A stretch of 64,000 nt of DNA from assembly GCA_018266375.1 (NCBI GenBank), contig JAFEAO010000005.1:610685-674684 (forward strand), in the 5' to 3' direction. Position numbers and translations under genes: made by a program. Each line of letters starts with the position of its first letter. The stretch's first letter is position 1. The stretch comes from Bdellovibrionales bacterium. GTDB lineage: Bacteria; Bdellovibrionota; UBA1018; CAIMNF01. Shown one piece after another: positions 25,506 through 34,359 of this stretch. The notes below the pieces were generated by a model that saw only the letters and a program-made list of their open reading frames with translations, was not told the origin of the DNA and searched no databases.

Positions 25506-26306
25506 TTATCCGCGTTTTTTAAAAAAGAAAAAGATCCCAAACGCGATGAGTGCCCCAACGACATACTTCATGGTGGCCGTTGCGTGTTTTACTTTGTCGT
25601 TGGGTTCGGCTGCAATCTGTCCGTGATCGGCGTCGGCAGTGGAGGGTGCGTCGGTTTGACCGACCGCAGAGTTGTGCTTTTGAGCCTCACCATTGGCGGG
25701 TGCGCTCTGAGTAGTGGCACTTGTGGTTCCCACCGAGACTTCGTCTCGCGTTAAAGCCCGAAGTTGCGAAAGAGTCCAGGTTTTCGAGTTTTCAGCATAA
25801 ATCTGACGGTCGCTCTCACTGGCGCTTGGGCCGGGTTTGGATTCGGCCGAGTACCCGAGGAGTCCGCCCGTGAGTTTAAAATCATCTCCGGTGGGTTCAA
25901 CTCCGAATTTACCGAGCTCCATGGATGCAACCTCGTAACTTTGATCCTCCTGGGGCTGGCCTAAGAATAGAACCGCGTCTTCGCCCGTAGCGAATTCGGG
26001 TGAGCCCGGGACTTCAAGCGTAAAGCCATCTTTGGTGCCACCGGACTTGCGAATCTTTACTTCGGTCATGGATAGATTGCCTTTGAATACCTCTTTGATC
26101 TCGAAAGTCGCATAGGTGTAGATCGTTTTTTGACCGTCGGCGGTGATTCCGTTTTCGACGAAAATGTTATGGATCTCGCCCCTCGCGATGAAAGGACTCT
26201 CGTTGACAAACGTGCTGAATTTTTGAAGCGCGAAACTCGTCGCGCTGGCCCACGGCTGAAAAGCAAAAATCGCGGCGACCAGGGCCAAAAGCGAGTGCAA
26301 GTTCAT
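25506..26306 (-). CDS. Exported protein with C-terminal membrane anchor
   Basis: A 266-residue protein: signal peptide (MNLHSLLALVAAIFAF, cleaved after ASA), a beta-rich domain (residues about 25-140) with the pattern FIARGEIHNIFV, FEIKEVFKGN, GEDAVLFLGQ and FGVEPTGDD, a Ser/Thr/Ala-rich linker, then one transmembrane helix (VVGALIAFGIFFFF) and a KKRG end, as in sortase- or rhombosortase-like anchors but without their motif. Similar domains occur in myxobacterial secreted proteins. Role unknown. The chosen ATG avoids a longer reading that would overlap the divergent permease gene. Confidence 0.62.
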   Translation of the reverse strand: MNLHSLLALVAAIFAFQPWASATSFALQKFSTFVNESPFIARGEIHNIFVENGITADGQKTIYTYATFEIKEVFKGNLSMTEVKIRKSGGTKDGFTLEVPGSPEFATGEDAVLFLGQPQEDQSYEVASMELGKFGVEPTGDDFKLTGGLLGYSAESKPGPSASESDRQIYAENSKTWTLSQLRALTRDEVSVGTTSATTQSAPANGEAQKHNSAVGQTDAPSTADADHGQIAAEPNDKVKHATATMKYVVGALIAFGIFFFFKKRG

Positions 26307-26337
26307 ACCCGATATTGTATCAATAAAAAGAAAGCTT

Positions 26338-28122
26338 ATGGCACTTGTTCCACGTTCCGTACTTGAGCGAACTAAAAATAGCGTCATTTATTTGGTACTT
26401 TTTTTAGGACTAGTCATCGCGATGATTGGCATCTATCGCGGAGGCGTCCATTTGTCCGAGCTCAAGGCGGAGACGGTTTTTTTGCCGGACCTTCCGGGTG
26501 CGATCTTGCTTTCTTTCATGCGGATGTTAACGTCTTACATCGCATCGCTGCTTTTTGCGTTTATTTTTGGAACGCTCGCGGGGACCACCCACACGGGTGA
26601 GCGCCTTATTCTCCCGGTCCTCGATATTCTACAGTCGGTTCCGGTCGTCGCGTTTTTCCCGCCCGCGATTACTTTCTTTATCGGTATCTCGCACGGGCAT
26701 CGCATCGGTGTCGAGATGGCGGCGTCGTTTTTGATTTTTACTTCGCAAGCCTGGAACATCGCCTTCTCGGTTTATGAGTCAGTCAAGGCGATCCCACCTG
26801 AAAACAGCGAAGCGGTTTCAAGTTACGGGCTCTCGCAGAGTCGCCGGTTTTTCCGACTTTACCTTCCAGCGTCGATTCCGCGCGTGGTGTACAACTCCAT
26901 TCTTTCCTGGTCGAACGGCTGGTTCTTCTTGGTGGCGTGTGAGATCATCGCAGTCGGTCCGGTCAAATACAATTTACCGGGCATCGGTAGCTTTCTTGCA
27001 CGTGCGGCAGAAGACGAGAAGCTTGAACTCGTGCTCTGGGGTCTTGCTGCACTCGCGACGGTGATTCTCGTGATGGATCTTTTTATCTGGCGTCCGGCGC
27101 TCAATTGGGCACAACGGTTTCGTCAGGACGTGACCGCCAACCAGGACGAAGAAGACTTGGGTATTTTCCTCGATCTTCCGAAGACGATCGCTTCGCGCTT
27201 GTCATTTATCATCGATCCGATCATGAGAATGTTTCAGGCGCTGAGCTTTCCGGTGCGCTGGACATTTCAAGAGGTGATTTTTCCGCTTGTGTGGGACTTG
27301 CCGTATGCGATTTGCACGGGAGTGTGGCGTGAAGTTTCAAAGCCGGTCGAACCTTTGATCGAGCGGACGGCGACGATCCGGATGGCGGTGGGGTACTTCG
27401 CGCTCGGATTCCTCATCGTCTTCGGCGCGTTCTACACCTGGAACTCGTTTCGCGGGCCGATGCCTTCGGTCATCAACGAGATTCCGATGGCGATTTTGTA
27501 TTCCACCGGCCGGATTGCCCTGGCGCTTGCGATTTCGTTCATGTGGATTTTGCCGCTCGTTTATTTTACGTGGAACCGCCCGCGCCTCCGCAATTTGCTG
27601 ACCACCGTAGCGCAACTCGGGGCTTCGCTTCCGGCGACGGCGCTGTTCCCGCTCATCGTCCTCATCGGCGTTCGTAAGCTCGGCGGCGGGATGGATATGG
27701 CAACTTTGATCCTGCTCACGTTTGGGATTCAGTGGTACGTACTCTTTAATGCGATCGGTGGCGTGGCGACGATTCCGTCTGATTTGATCGATGCCACCCG
27801 CTCGTTTGGCCTTTCTAAGTTTGAGACATTTAAGCGTCTTGTTTTCCCTTCGATCCGTCCGGCGCTCGTGACCGGGGCGATTACAGCCTGGGGTGGGGGA
27901 TGGAATGCGCTCGTCGTGTCGGAATACATGAGCGTGAAAGACCAAGTGCTTCAGGTCAAAGGCTTGGGTGCTCTGTTATCGCGTTCGGTTTATGAGCTGG
28001 GTGACGGCAAGTCGATTACTCTCTGCGTGATTACGATGGTCGCCTGGATTTTGTTTTTTAACCTTTTGATGTGGCAACCGCTCTATCAAAGAGACTTAGA
28101 AAAGTATAAGCTGGCCGGGTAA
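26338..28122 (+). CDS. ABC transporter permease, two fused permease domains (NitT/TauT-like)
   Basis: A 594-residue inner-membrane protein with two BPD_transp_1 permease domains in one chain. The first covers about residues 55-250 and carries the coupling helix segment EAVSSYGLSQSRRFFRLYLP; the second covers about 380-585 and carries DATRSFGLSKFETFKRLVFP. A cytoplasmic linker (about 260-345) joins them. The EAA-loop forms resemble nitrate/taurine/sulfonate importers. It heads an operon with an ATPase and a separate AAA-associated protein. No substrate-binding protein gene is next to it, so substrate is unknown. Confidence 0.88.
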   Translation: MALVPRSVLERTKNSVIYLVLFLGLVIAMIGIYRGGVHLSELKAETVFLPDLPGAILLSFMRMLTSYIASLLFAFIFGTLAGTTHTGERLILPVLDILQSVPVVAFFPPAITFFIGISHGHRIGVEMAASFLIFTSQAWNIAFSVYESVKAIPPENSEAVSSYGLSQSRRFFRLYLPASIPRVVYNSILSWSNGWFFLVACEIIAVGPVKYNLPGIGSFLARAAEDEKLELVLWGLAALATVILVMDLFIWRPALNWAQRFRQDVTANQDEEDLGIFLDLPKTIASRLSFIIDPIMRMFQALSFPVRWTFQEVIFPLVWDLPYAICTGVWREVSKPVEPLIERTATIRMAVGYFALGFLIVFGAFYTWNSFRGPMPSVINEIPMAILYSTGRIALALAISFMWILPLVYFTWNRPRLRNLLTTVAQLGASLPATALFPLIVLIGVRKLGGGMDMATLILLTFGIQWYVLFNAIGGVATIPSDLIDATRSFGLSKFETFKRLVFPSIRPALVTGAITAWGGGWNALVVSEYMSVKDQVLQVKGLGALLSRSVYELGDGKSITLCVITMVAWILFFNLLMWQPLYQRDLEKYKLAG

Positions 28123-28132
28123 CGGATCACAA

Positions 28133-28897
28133 ATGACAGAACAACCTCAAACATTGATTGAACTCGATCACGTCACGAAGCGATTCACTCTTCCGCAAGG
28201 TGACGTGACCGTGCTTCAAGACATTTCTTTCAAGGCCGTCGAGGGTGAGTTTATTACGATCGTCGGTCCGTCTGGCGCGGGTAAGTCGACGCTTTTGCGC
28301 TTGATGAACGGACTTTTGCATCCGAACGAAGGCAAAGTTTTATATCAGGGAAAACAAATGCGCGGAATCAACTACGAGACCGCGATGGTGTTCCAGAACT
28401 TCGGACTACTCCCGTGGCTCACCGTTAGCCAAAATATCGAACTCGGTCTTGAAGCGCGTACCAAAGACCCGGTGTTACGGAGTGAACGCGTGCGGATGTA
28501 CACCACGAAGGTGGGTTTGGAAGGTTACGAAGAAGCCTACCCGCGCGAGTTGTCGGGCGGGATGAAACAACGCGTAGGCCTTGCGAGAGCGCTCGCGATC
28601 GAGCCGTCGCTGCTTTTGATGGATGAGCCGTTCTCGTCTCTCGACGTGTTAACCTCGATTAACTTACGGAACGAATTGCTCGACATTTGGAGCGATCGTG
28701 ACAACGTCGTGAACACGATGATTATGGTCACCCATAATATCGAAGAGGCCATTGAGCTCTCCGACCGAATTATTGTGCTTTCAAACCGTCCAGGACGCAT
28801 CGTAGGCGATATTCGCATTGACCTGCCGCGTCCTAGAAAAAAAAGGGACAAGGGGTTCATTGAATATGTGGATCGAGTGTTCTCACTTCTTGCTTAA
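28133..28897 (+). CDS. ABC transporter ATPase (NitT/TauT-like)
   Basis: A 254-residue ATPase that powers the upstream permease. It shows Walker A GPSGAGKST, Q-loop MVFQNFGLLPWL, signature ELSGGMKQRVGLARALAI, Walker B LLLMDEPFSSLD and switch His in MIMVTHNIEEAIEL. It resembles the SsuB/TauB/NrtD group. In related systems the ATPase often carries a C-terminal AAA-associated domain; here that domain is a separate gene 43 bases downstream. It follows the permease by 10 bases. Confidence 0.93.
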   Translation: MTEQPQTLIELDHVTKRFTLPQGDVTVLQDISFKAVEGEFITIVGPSGAGKSTLLRLMNGLLHPNEGKVLYQGKQMRGINYETAMVFQNFGLLPWLTVSQNIELGLEARTKDPVLRSERVRMYTTKVGLEGYEEAYPRELSGGMKQRVGLARALAIEPSLLLMDEPFSSLDVLTSINLRNELLDIWSDRDNVVNTMIMVTHNIEEAIELSDRIIVLSNRPGRIVGDIRIDLPRPRKKRDKGFIEYVDRVFSLLA

Positions 28898-28940
28898 CAG
28901 ACGGGTAAAATTTGATTAAACATAGGGGAAAGACAGGATT

Positions 28941-29459
28941 ATGAACTCACCGGAGGGGCCCAAGGGGTCTCAAACAAATACACTCCCCGAAATTGGAATT
29001 AGCCAGATCTTAGGTCTGGTGGAGCTGCTCATCAGCAAAGGCGGACGCGACGACATCTATAAGCTCGCAGCCGAGCTTTCGATGGAGTTGGGGGAGACCC
29101 TCACCGTAATTAAAGCGGCCGAGCTTTTGGGCCTTGTGCACACGCCGGGCGGCGACGTGGTTGTTGAAGGTCCGGGTCTCAAAATTATCGATGCATCAAT
29201 TCCGGAGCGCAAAGAACTGATCCGCTGCAAACTCGAAACACTCCCTGTTTTTAAATCGGTTCGCGATTATCTCAAAGAAACCGTCGATCACGAAGTGACT
29301 CGCGAAGAAGTTTTGGAAAAACTCGCGGAACTCATCCCAAACGAAGATGCCGAGTCGTCATTCAGCACTCTTGTCAACTGGGGCCGGTACGCCGAACTCT
29401 TCGGCTATAACGACGACTCCCAAACTTTTTACCTGGATTCAGGCGAAACGACTGAATGA
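28941..29459 (+). CDS. AAA-associated domain protein (split from the ABC ATPase)
   Basis: A 172-residue soluble protein matching the AAA_assoc_C domain usually found at the C-terminus of NitT/TauT-like ATPases: ISQILGLVELLISKGGRDDIYKLA, then AAELLGLVHTPGGDVVVEGPG and TLVNWGRYAELFGYND. The winged-helix-like pattern suggests a regulatory sensor of the transporter. Being a free-standing gene with its own ribosome binding site (AGGGGAAAGACAGG), it is a fission rather than a frameshift. Its end overlaps the next start (ATGA). Confidence 0.8.
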   Translation: MNSPEGPKGSQTNTLPEIGISQILGLVELLISKGGRDDIYKLAAELSMELGETLTVIKAAELLGLVHTPGGDVVVEGPGLKIIDASIPERKELIRCKLETLPVFKSVRDYLKETVDHEVTREEVLEKLAELIPNEDAESSFSTLVNWGRYAELFGYNDDSQTFYLDSGETTE

Positions 29460-30745
29460 AACCGGCCGTCGGTGGTAATACGACGGTGGTTGTCGTCGGC
29501 GGAGGATTCGCAGGGATAAACGCTGCGAAGAAACTTTGCCGGATGAAGGGTCGCGACGGTGAACCCATTCAGGTCACCATCATCGATCGCCGCAATCACC
29601 ATCTCTTTCAACCGTTGCTTTATCAGGTCGCCACTGCAGGGCTCTCGCCTGCGGACATCGCGATGCCAATCCGCGCGCTTTTTAAAGAGCGGAACGTTCA
29701 AGTTGTGCTCGATGAAGTTGTCGCGGTTGATGGTGCTGCCAACTTAGTAAGGGGTCGGGCGAGTGTTTACCCTTACGACTACTTGATTGTCGCGTGCGGA
29801 GCGAGCCACAGCTACTTTGGCCGCGATGATTGGGAAGAGTTCGCGCCCGGACTAAAAACTTTGGAACAGGCGACCGAGATTCGTCGCCGGATCTTGTCGT
29901 CGTTTGAAGAAGCGGAGAAATCATCAACGGTCGCAGCGGTTGCACCTTGGACGACATTTGTAGTTGTCGGTGGGGGTCCAACAGGCGTCGAGATGGCTGG
30001 AGCAATTTCGGAGCTTGCCCGCAATACGGTTAAAGGCGAGTATCGGCGCTTCGAACCGGGAGCTTCGCGGATATTATTGATTGAAGCCGGTCCGCGCTTG
30101 CTTGCAGGCATGGATCCGTCGTTGTCGGTACGGGCATTTGCTGATTTGCAGGAACTTGGCGTGGAAGTGCGTCTCAATACTCGAGTCGAGGGTATTGAGG
30201 CTCAAGGCGTAAAACTCACGCATGAGACCATCCCGTCGCGTACCGTGGTTTGGGCGGCAGGAGTAGCGCCGTCCGCGTTAGGCAAGACGCTCGGTACTGA
30301 TCTTGATCCTGCGGGTCGAGTGATCGTCCAGCCGGATCTTACGCTCGCTAAATTTAAAAATATTTTTGTTCTCGGCGACCAGGCAAACTTTAAAGATCCG
30401 GAGACTGGCAAGCCCTTGCCGGGGCTCGCTCCGGTAGCCATGCAACAGGGGCGCCATGCCGCTCGCAATATCGAGAGACTGATTCAAGGTGCGCCGACCG
30501 AAACATTTACCTATCTCGACAAGGGCTCCATGGCGACGATCGGACGTAGTCGCGCCGTCATGCAATCGGGAGGAATCAAAATCGGTGGTTTCATCGCCTG
30601 GGTAGGATGGCTCTTTATCCATATCTATTATTTGATCGGGTTTAAAAACCGTCTCTTCGTCCTCATGCAATGGGTTTGGTCTTATTTGACTTTCAGCCGC
30701 GGGGCGCGTCTTATCGTGGATAAGGATTGGCATCTTAAAAAATAA
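29456..30745 (+). CDS. ndh: Type II NADH dehydrogenase-like FAD oxidoreductase
   Basis: A 429-residue flavoprotein that passes electrons from NADH to quinone at the inner face of the membrane without pumping protons. It has the FAD-binding VVVGGGFAGINAAKKL, the RRNHHLFQPLLYQVATAGLS segment typical of the family, the NADH-binding FVVVGGGPTGVEMAGAI, the FAD motif FVLGDQA, and an amphipathic C-terminal membrane-association region (WLFIHIYYLIGF). It is coupled by ATGA to the ABC-transporter operon, an unusual partner. Related sulfide:quinone reductases lack this order of motifs. Confidence 0.9.
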   Translation: MKPAVGGNTTVVVVGGGFAGINAAKKLCRMKGRDGEPIQVTIIDRRNHHLFQPLLYQVATAGLSPADIAMPIRALFKERNVQVVLDEVVAVDGAANLVRGRASVYPYDYLIVACGASHSYFGRDDWEEFAPGLKTLEQATEIRRRILSSFEEAEKSSTVAAVAPWTTFVVVGGGPTGVEMAGAISELARNTVKGEYRRFEPGASRILLIEAGPRLLAGMDPSLSVRAFADLQELGVEVRLNTRVEGIEAQGVKLTHETIPSRTVVWAAGVAPSALGKTLGTDLDPAGRVIVQPDLTLAKFKNIFVLGDQANFKDPETGKPLPGLAPVAMQQGRHAARNIERLIQGAPTETFTYLDKGSMATIGRSRAVMQSGGIKIGGFIAWVGWLFIHIYYLIGFKNRLFVLMQWVWSYLTFSRGARLIVDKDWHLKK

Positions 30746-30818
30746 TTTATGCGCACTCGTCATCGGTAAAAATCGATTTTTCGGAAAGTAACTTGTTCAT
30801 CGACTGATCACCGAGGAA

Positions 30819-31991
30819 CTATGTACTTCTTAAAATGTGGTGAGTGATCTCGCTCGGCTTGCCTAAGCGATTCGGCGGCCCCCAAAATCCGGTGCCGCGA
30901 TTTACATACAATTGCATTTTGTCGTTCACTTGGTACAGGCCTTCGCTGTATTTGAGGGCGAGTTTCACGAGGAATGCAAACGGATAGAACTGACCTGCGT
31001 GCGTGTGGCCCGATACTTGGTAGTTCCAATCTGCGGTCGCGGCGACGGTAGTGCTGAATGGATTATGAGCCATCAAAATTTTGCAGCTCACGTTCTCTCC
31101 GGTGATCGCAGCCTTGACCGGATCCGAGATATGGCTGTCGAGGTAGCGCCCGCCGGTGAAATCGTAAACACCACCGAGCAAAATCTTGTCGTTACCGCGA
31201 GTAAAGACGGTATTCGAATTGCGGAAAGTGTGAATACCCATTTCTTCCAGATGAGCGAGCCATTCCTCAGCGCCTGAGTAGTATTCATGATTTCCTGTAC
31301 AAAAGTAGACACCTTCGCGCGCTTTCAGGCGTCTAAGCGGCTCAACCTGCTGCTTGAGCTGCTCAACTGTTCCGTCAACGAGGTCGCCCGAGATCAGGAT
31401 TACGTCGGGATCGAGCGCAAGAATGTCGTCAACGACTCCGCTCAAAAATTCTTTATGAAGGAGAGGCCCGATGTGCACATCCGAGATTTGCGTCATCGTG
31501 AACCCATCGAAGGATTTAGGAAGCATCGGGAGTTTGACTTCGACTTTGTCGATGCGTGGCTTTGCGCTCGCTTGGAGGTAGCCTCCCAGAGTTGCCGCAC
31601 TCGTCGCGGCGATGAGGCCTTTCGTCACGCCTTCGGTGAGGAAAATGCGTTTCTCGCCTTTAAACGGAATCGCCAGGATTCCAAGAAACGACTGGACGAC
31701 TTCGAGTGCAAAGAAAGTGAGAAGCGTCATCGCCACCCAGCCCATTAAAAAGTATTGAGCGAATTGGAGCGCTTGCTGACCGATATTTTCGATGCTGGCT
31801 TGCCCATAACGATAAGCGAGCGGACCCGATATCATCAGGATCGCAATACCGGTAAAAGTCATCAGGAGCCAGAAACTCTTTTTCTTTTCGAGTTTGAGCC
31901 GGCGCTTGAGTAGCGAGTAAGTCAATAAGCAGATCCCGAATGAGAGTGCGCTAAAGATAAAAGCGAACTTCAGGAGCTGGTTATTCGACAT
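30819..31991 (-). CDS. Membrane metallophosphoesterase
   Basis: A 390-residue protein with about four N-terminal transmembrane helices (residues 1-120) and a calcineurin-like phosphoesterase domain (about 150-385) facing the periplasm or cytoplasm. All metal motifs are present: ISDVHIG, SGDLVDG, TGNHEYYSGAEEW, ILMAHNP and SGHTHAGQFYP. It matches the YkoQ/YpbG group of membrane phosphoesterases whose substrates are mostly unknown (phospholipid or undecaprenyl phosphates have been proposed for relatives). It follows the PfkB kinase gene after one base and is last in the minus-strand unit. Confidence 0.9.
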   Translation of the reverse strand: MSNNQLLKFAFIFSALSFGICLLTYSLLKRRLKLEKKKSFWLLMTFTGIAILMISGPLAYRYGQASIENIGQQALQFAQYFLMGWVAMTLLTFFALEVVQSFLGILAIPFKGEKRIFLTEGVTKGLIAATSAATLGGYLQASAKPRIDKVEVKLPMLPKSFDGFTMTQISDVHIGPLLHKEFLSGVVDDILALDPDVILISGDLVDGTVEQLKQQVEPLRRLKAREGVYFCTGNHEYYSGAEEWLAHLEEMGIHTFRNSNTVFTRGNDKILLGGVYDFTGGRYLDSHISDPVKAAITGENVSCKILMAHNPFSTTVAATADWNYQVSGHTHAGQFYPFAFLVKLALKYSEGLYQVNDKMQLYVNRGTGFWGPPNRLGKPSEITHHILRST

Positions 31992-31992
31992 A

Positions 31993-32943
31993 TTAGCCGA
32001 CGCTGATCATTTTCATGAGACGTTCTTTACGGTGCATGAGCTCTTCTTTTTTAAGAGTCTTCAAGCGACCGATACTGAAGTCTTGAATGGTGAAGCTCGC
32101 CATGACGGTACCGTGAATGACCGCGCGGCGAATGAGTTGATCCCAGCCTGCCGGATCGGATTTGATCATCGAGCGAGTTGCGCCGTTTTCGGCAAGGTAG
32201 CCGATGAACGCGCCCGCAAAGCTGTCGCCTGCGCCTGTCGGATCGACGACTTCGTCGACCAAAAAGGCAGGAGCGAGGAACGCGCCGGTTGGAGTAAAGA
32301 GTGCCGAGCCGTACTCGCCGCGTTTGACGACGACGTTTGACGGGCCCATTGCTTGGATTTTTTTAACGGCTTTCTCAAGGCTCTTCTCTTCGGTGAGGAG
32401 GAAAGCTTCTTTTTCGTTGATGCAAATGATGTCGACGCGTTTCAAGGTCTTTTTGAGTTCGTCGAGTTTGCTCATGATCCAAAAGTTCATGGAGTCGAGA
32501 GCGACGAGTTCGTGGTGTTTCATTTGGTCGAGGACGTTTTGCTGGAGGACCGGATCGATGTTGGCAAGGAATACGACCGGGCACTCGACGTGAGTGACCG
32601 GAAGCTTCGGATCGAAATGCTCAAAAACGTTAAGCGCTGTAGTCAGAGTCTTCGCTTCGTTCATGTTGCCGTCATACTCACCGGCCCAGTGAAAGGTTTT
32701 GCCTTTAACGACTTGGACGCCGGATATGTCTATGCCTTTCTCCGAAAGGAATTTAAGATGGTCCTTTGGAAAATCTTCGCCCACGACCGCGATCAACTTG
32801 GTTTGGGTAAAGAACGATGCGGCGAGGGAGAAGTAATTGGCTGATCCGCCGAGAACGTTATCGGCCTTGCCGGATGGTGTACGAACGGAATCAAAAGCCA
32901 TCGAACCAACGGTCAGAATAGGACGAGTTTGTTTTTGGATCAT
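31993..32943 (-). CDS. PfkB family carbohydrate/nucleoside kinase
   Basis: A 316-residue cytoplasmic kinase of the PfkB (ribokinase) family. It has the substrate-binding VLGGSANYFSLAASFF, the NEKEAFLLTEE segment and the catalytic/anion-hole DPTGAGDSFAGAFIGYL. The chosen ATG (MIQKQTRP) lies 12 residues inside a longer reading. The substrate cannot be told from motifs: adenosine, ribose and fructose-type sugars are all possible. It is followed after one base by the phosphoesterase gene and preceded by the pilin-like cassette. Confidence 0.86.
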   Translation of the reverse strand: MIQKQTRPILTVGSMAFDSVRTPSGKADNVLGGSANYFSLAASFFTQTKLIAVVGEDFPKDHLKFLSEKGIDISGVQVVKGKTFHWAGEYDGNMNEAKTLTTALNVFEHFDPKLPVTHVECPVVFLANIDPVLQQNVLDQMKHHELVALDSMNFWIMSKLDELKKTLKRVDIICINEKEAFLLTEEKSLEKAVKKIQAMGPSNVVVKRGEYGSALFTPTGAFLAPAFLVDEVVDPTGAGDSFAGAFIGYLAENGATRSMIKSDPAGWDQLIRRAVIHGTVMASFTIQDFSIGRLKTLKKEELMHRKERLMKMISVG

Positions 32944-32953
32944 GGGGGGCAGT

Positions 32954-33505
32954 CTAGTATCGGATCTCCATGGGGTCAAATGTATTGGAATTTTTATGTG
33001 TTTTTACAGGTGCAGACGGGATTTTTTGAAAGCCCAGGAGCCCTGAGCCCAGATATATCCATCGTTTGGGTGGATTCGGGGTTGGGGTACAGTTCCAAAG
33101 CTCGCTGGAGGTATTTAGGGGCGAGGCGGTGAGGTAGATCAAACAATGGTCGTCGCTAAGCCAGATGCCGGGTTTGGCACCGAGGGTGGGCACAAGAGTT
33201 TGGGCGATTTTGAATTTTAAGTTGCTATCCTTTTGAAGTTGGAAGCCTAGCTTTTGAAGGGAACCATCCCAGACTTGGCGAGAGGGCCAATGCCCGGAGA
33301 GATGCTCAAGTACGCTTTGCTCCGCAACCGATTGTTGGGTAAACCAAGCGAGCACCAACGAGATCGCCACCAAACATCCACCATGAAGGATTTTTAATTT
33401 CTGAGGGTCTGGTGTTGAAGCTTGATCGTCGTCGCGATGTGGAGATAACTTTTGTCGGATAGACGCGAGTAAAGAACGACCGTAATGAAACCGAGAAAAA
33501 TCCAT
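32954..33505 (-). CDS. Single-pass membrane protein of the pilin-like cassette
   Basis: A 183-residue protein of unknown function. The ATG is chosen because GAGG lies seven bases upstream. Residues 1-42 are basic and polar, one transmembrane segment follows (HGGCLVAISLVLAWFTQQ), and the C-terminal 120 residues are probably outside the cytoplasm with two cysteines (DDHCLIYL and LWNC). It overlaps the preceding small pilin-like gene by about 110 bases in another frame. Position suggests a role with the Tad-like pilins; no family recognised. Confidence 0.55.
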   Translation of the reverse strand: MDFSRFHYGRSLLASIRQKLSPHRDDDQASTPDPQKLKILHGGCLVAISLVLAWFTQQSVAEQSVLEHLSGHWPSRQVWDGSLQKLGFQLQKDSNLKFKIAQTLVPTLGAKPGIWLSDDHCLIYLTASPLNTSSELWNCTPTPNPPKRWIYLGSGLLGFQKIPSAPVKTHKNSNTFDPMEIRY

Positions 33506-33567
33506 AAACACACCTCGAGGGTAATCATTCCTTTATTGTTATCGCGTCCACGCCACCGACCACCCAT
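33394..33567 (-). CDS. Tiny pilin-like membrane protein
   Basis: A 57-residue protein. GGGAGGG lies six bases before the ATG, a strong ribosome binding site. NKGMITLEVCLWIFLGFITV resembles a class IV prepilin-type leader: a short basic head, Gly, then a hydrophobic helix with Glu at the fifth position (G-MITLE). It could be a pseudopilin of the Tad/Flp type. It overlaps the genes on both sides in other frames. Confidence 0.5.
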   Translation of the reverse strand: MGGRWRGRDNNKGMITLEVCLWIFLGFITVVLYSRLSDKSYLHIATTIKLQHQTLRN

Positions 33568-34156
33568 GACCGACCCTCCCGACAGTAGATTGAGAAATGA
33601 GATTTCCGTCCCAGCCATCTAACCGGTATTCTGGGTTTACGCGTGCTTCAAACTGAGCCGTCCATTTTATCGTAAGATCAGTAGTGTCGCCTGCGGCTGT
33701 TTGAAAATTAAAGTCGGGATAGTCGCTCATGAATTTTAGGCGCTGCTCGTTCCACTTTAGTCGGACCGACTCTTCGATGAGCCGCTCGGTCATAGCCGCG
33801 ATCTTGAAGGCTTGAAGAGCGGTCGGACAACTCGGGGTTGCCGGGCAAAGCGAAAGCGTGATGACTCGGTATCGATCGAGCCGTTGATACGAAGCTTGGA
33901 GAGTGATGAGCGCCGCCCTTAGGAGTAGCGCGGCCTCCCCGGTGTTGCGATCAAGAAGGACTTGTCTCTCAGTTCGGTGTTCGATCGCTCGCCTGACTTT
34001 GATTAGTCCGGCGCCGCAGAAGGTGACTGCAAGGACGAGAACTGGGCCGAGGAGCGTGAAACCTCCATCTGAAAGTCGCGAAGGTCGAGTCCGCCTTTGT
34101 TGGCGTCGAGTGTTTCGAGTGGTACCAGCGTCAGGCGTTCCTGGGTTTGTTGACAC
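33539..34156 (-). CDS. TadG/TadE-like minor pilin (start uncertain)
   Basis: The recognisable region begins SDGGFTLLGPVLVLAV and continues as a hydrophobic helix (TFCGAGLIKV) followed by a basic and polar extracellular part with a CPATPSCP cysteine pair. This layout matches TadE/TadG-like pseudopilins of Flp pili. No ATG, GTG or TTG lies close before the helix in this frame; the nearest is GTG at 34156, about 30 residues upstream and deep inside the preceding gene. One extra G near 34060 would create an ATG directly at the helix, so a sequence error is possible. Confidence 0.5.
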   Translation of the reverse strand: MSTNPGTPDAGTTRNTRRQQRRTRPSRLSDGGFTLLGPVLVLAVTFCGAGLIKVRRAIEHRTERQVLLDRNTGEAALLLRAALITLQASYQRLDRYRVITLSLCPATPSCPTALQAFKIAAMTERLIEESVRLKWNEQRLKFMSDYPDFNFQTAAGDTTDLTIKWTAQFEARVNPEYRLDGWDGNLISQSTVGRVGHGWSVAWTR

Positions 34157-34359
34157 GATTTTTGAATTGAGGCTGTCTGTCGAGTGGCAATGAGATGTTC
34201 TCGCGCTTCGTTGAAACTTTGATGGACGCATTTTGATTTCTCCCAGTTCAGACGGTAGTAGAGTCCGGCCGAAACCGCGAAGGGCAACACGAGTAGCCCA
34301 AAGACAGTCAGAAACTCGACCGTGACCTGACCGCGCTCACTTCTTCTGCACGCTTTCAA
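34003..34359 (-). CDS. TadE-like minor pilin
   Basis: A 118-residue protein with TadE hallmarks: a basic head, then RGQVTVEFLTVFGLLVLPF with Glu at the fifth position of the hydrophobic helix, and a polar extracellular domain with two cysteines. It starts with TTG inside the preceding Flp pilin gene (23-base overlap), with no ribosome binding site, so it is likely made by translational coupling. Its last 20 residues (MEVSRSSAQFSSLQ region) lie in the overlap with the next gene and look non-native. Confidence 0.6.
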   Translation of the reverse strand: MKACRRSERGQVTVEFLTVFGLLVLPFAVSAGLYYRLNWEKSKCVHQSFNEAREHLIATRQTASIQKSCQQTQERLTLVPLETLDANKGGLDLRDFQMEVSRSSAQFSSLQSPSAAPD

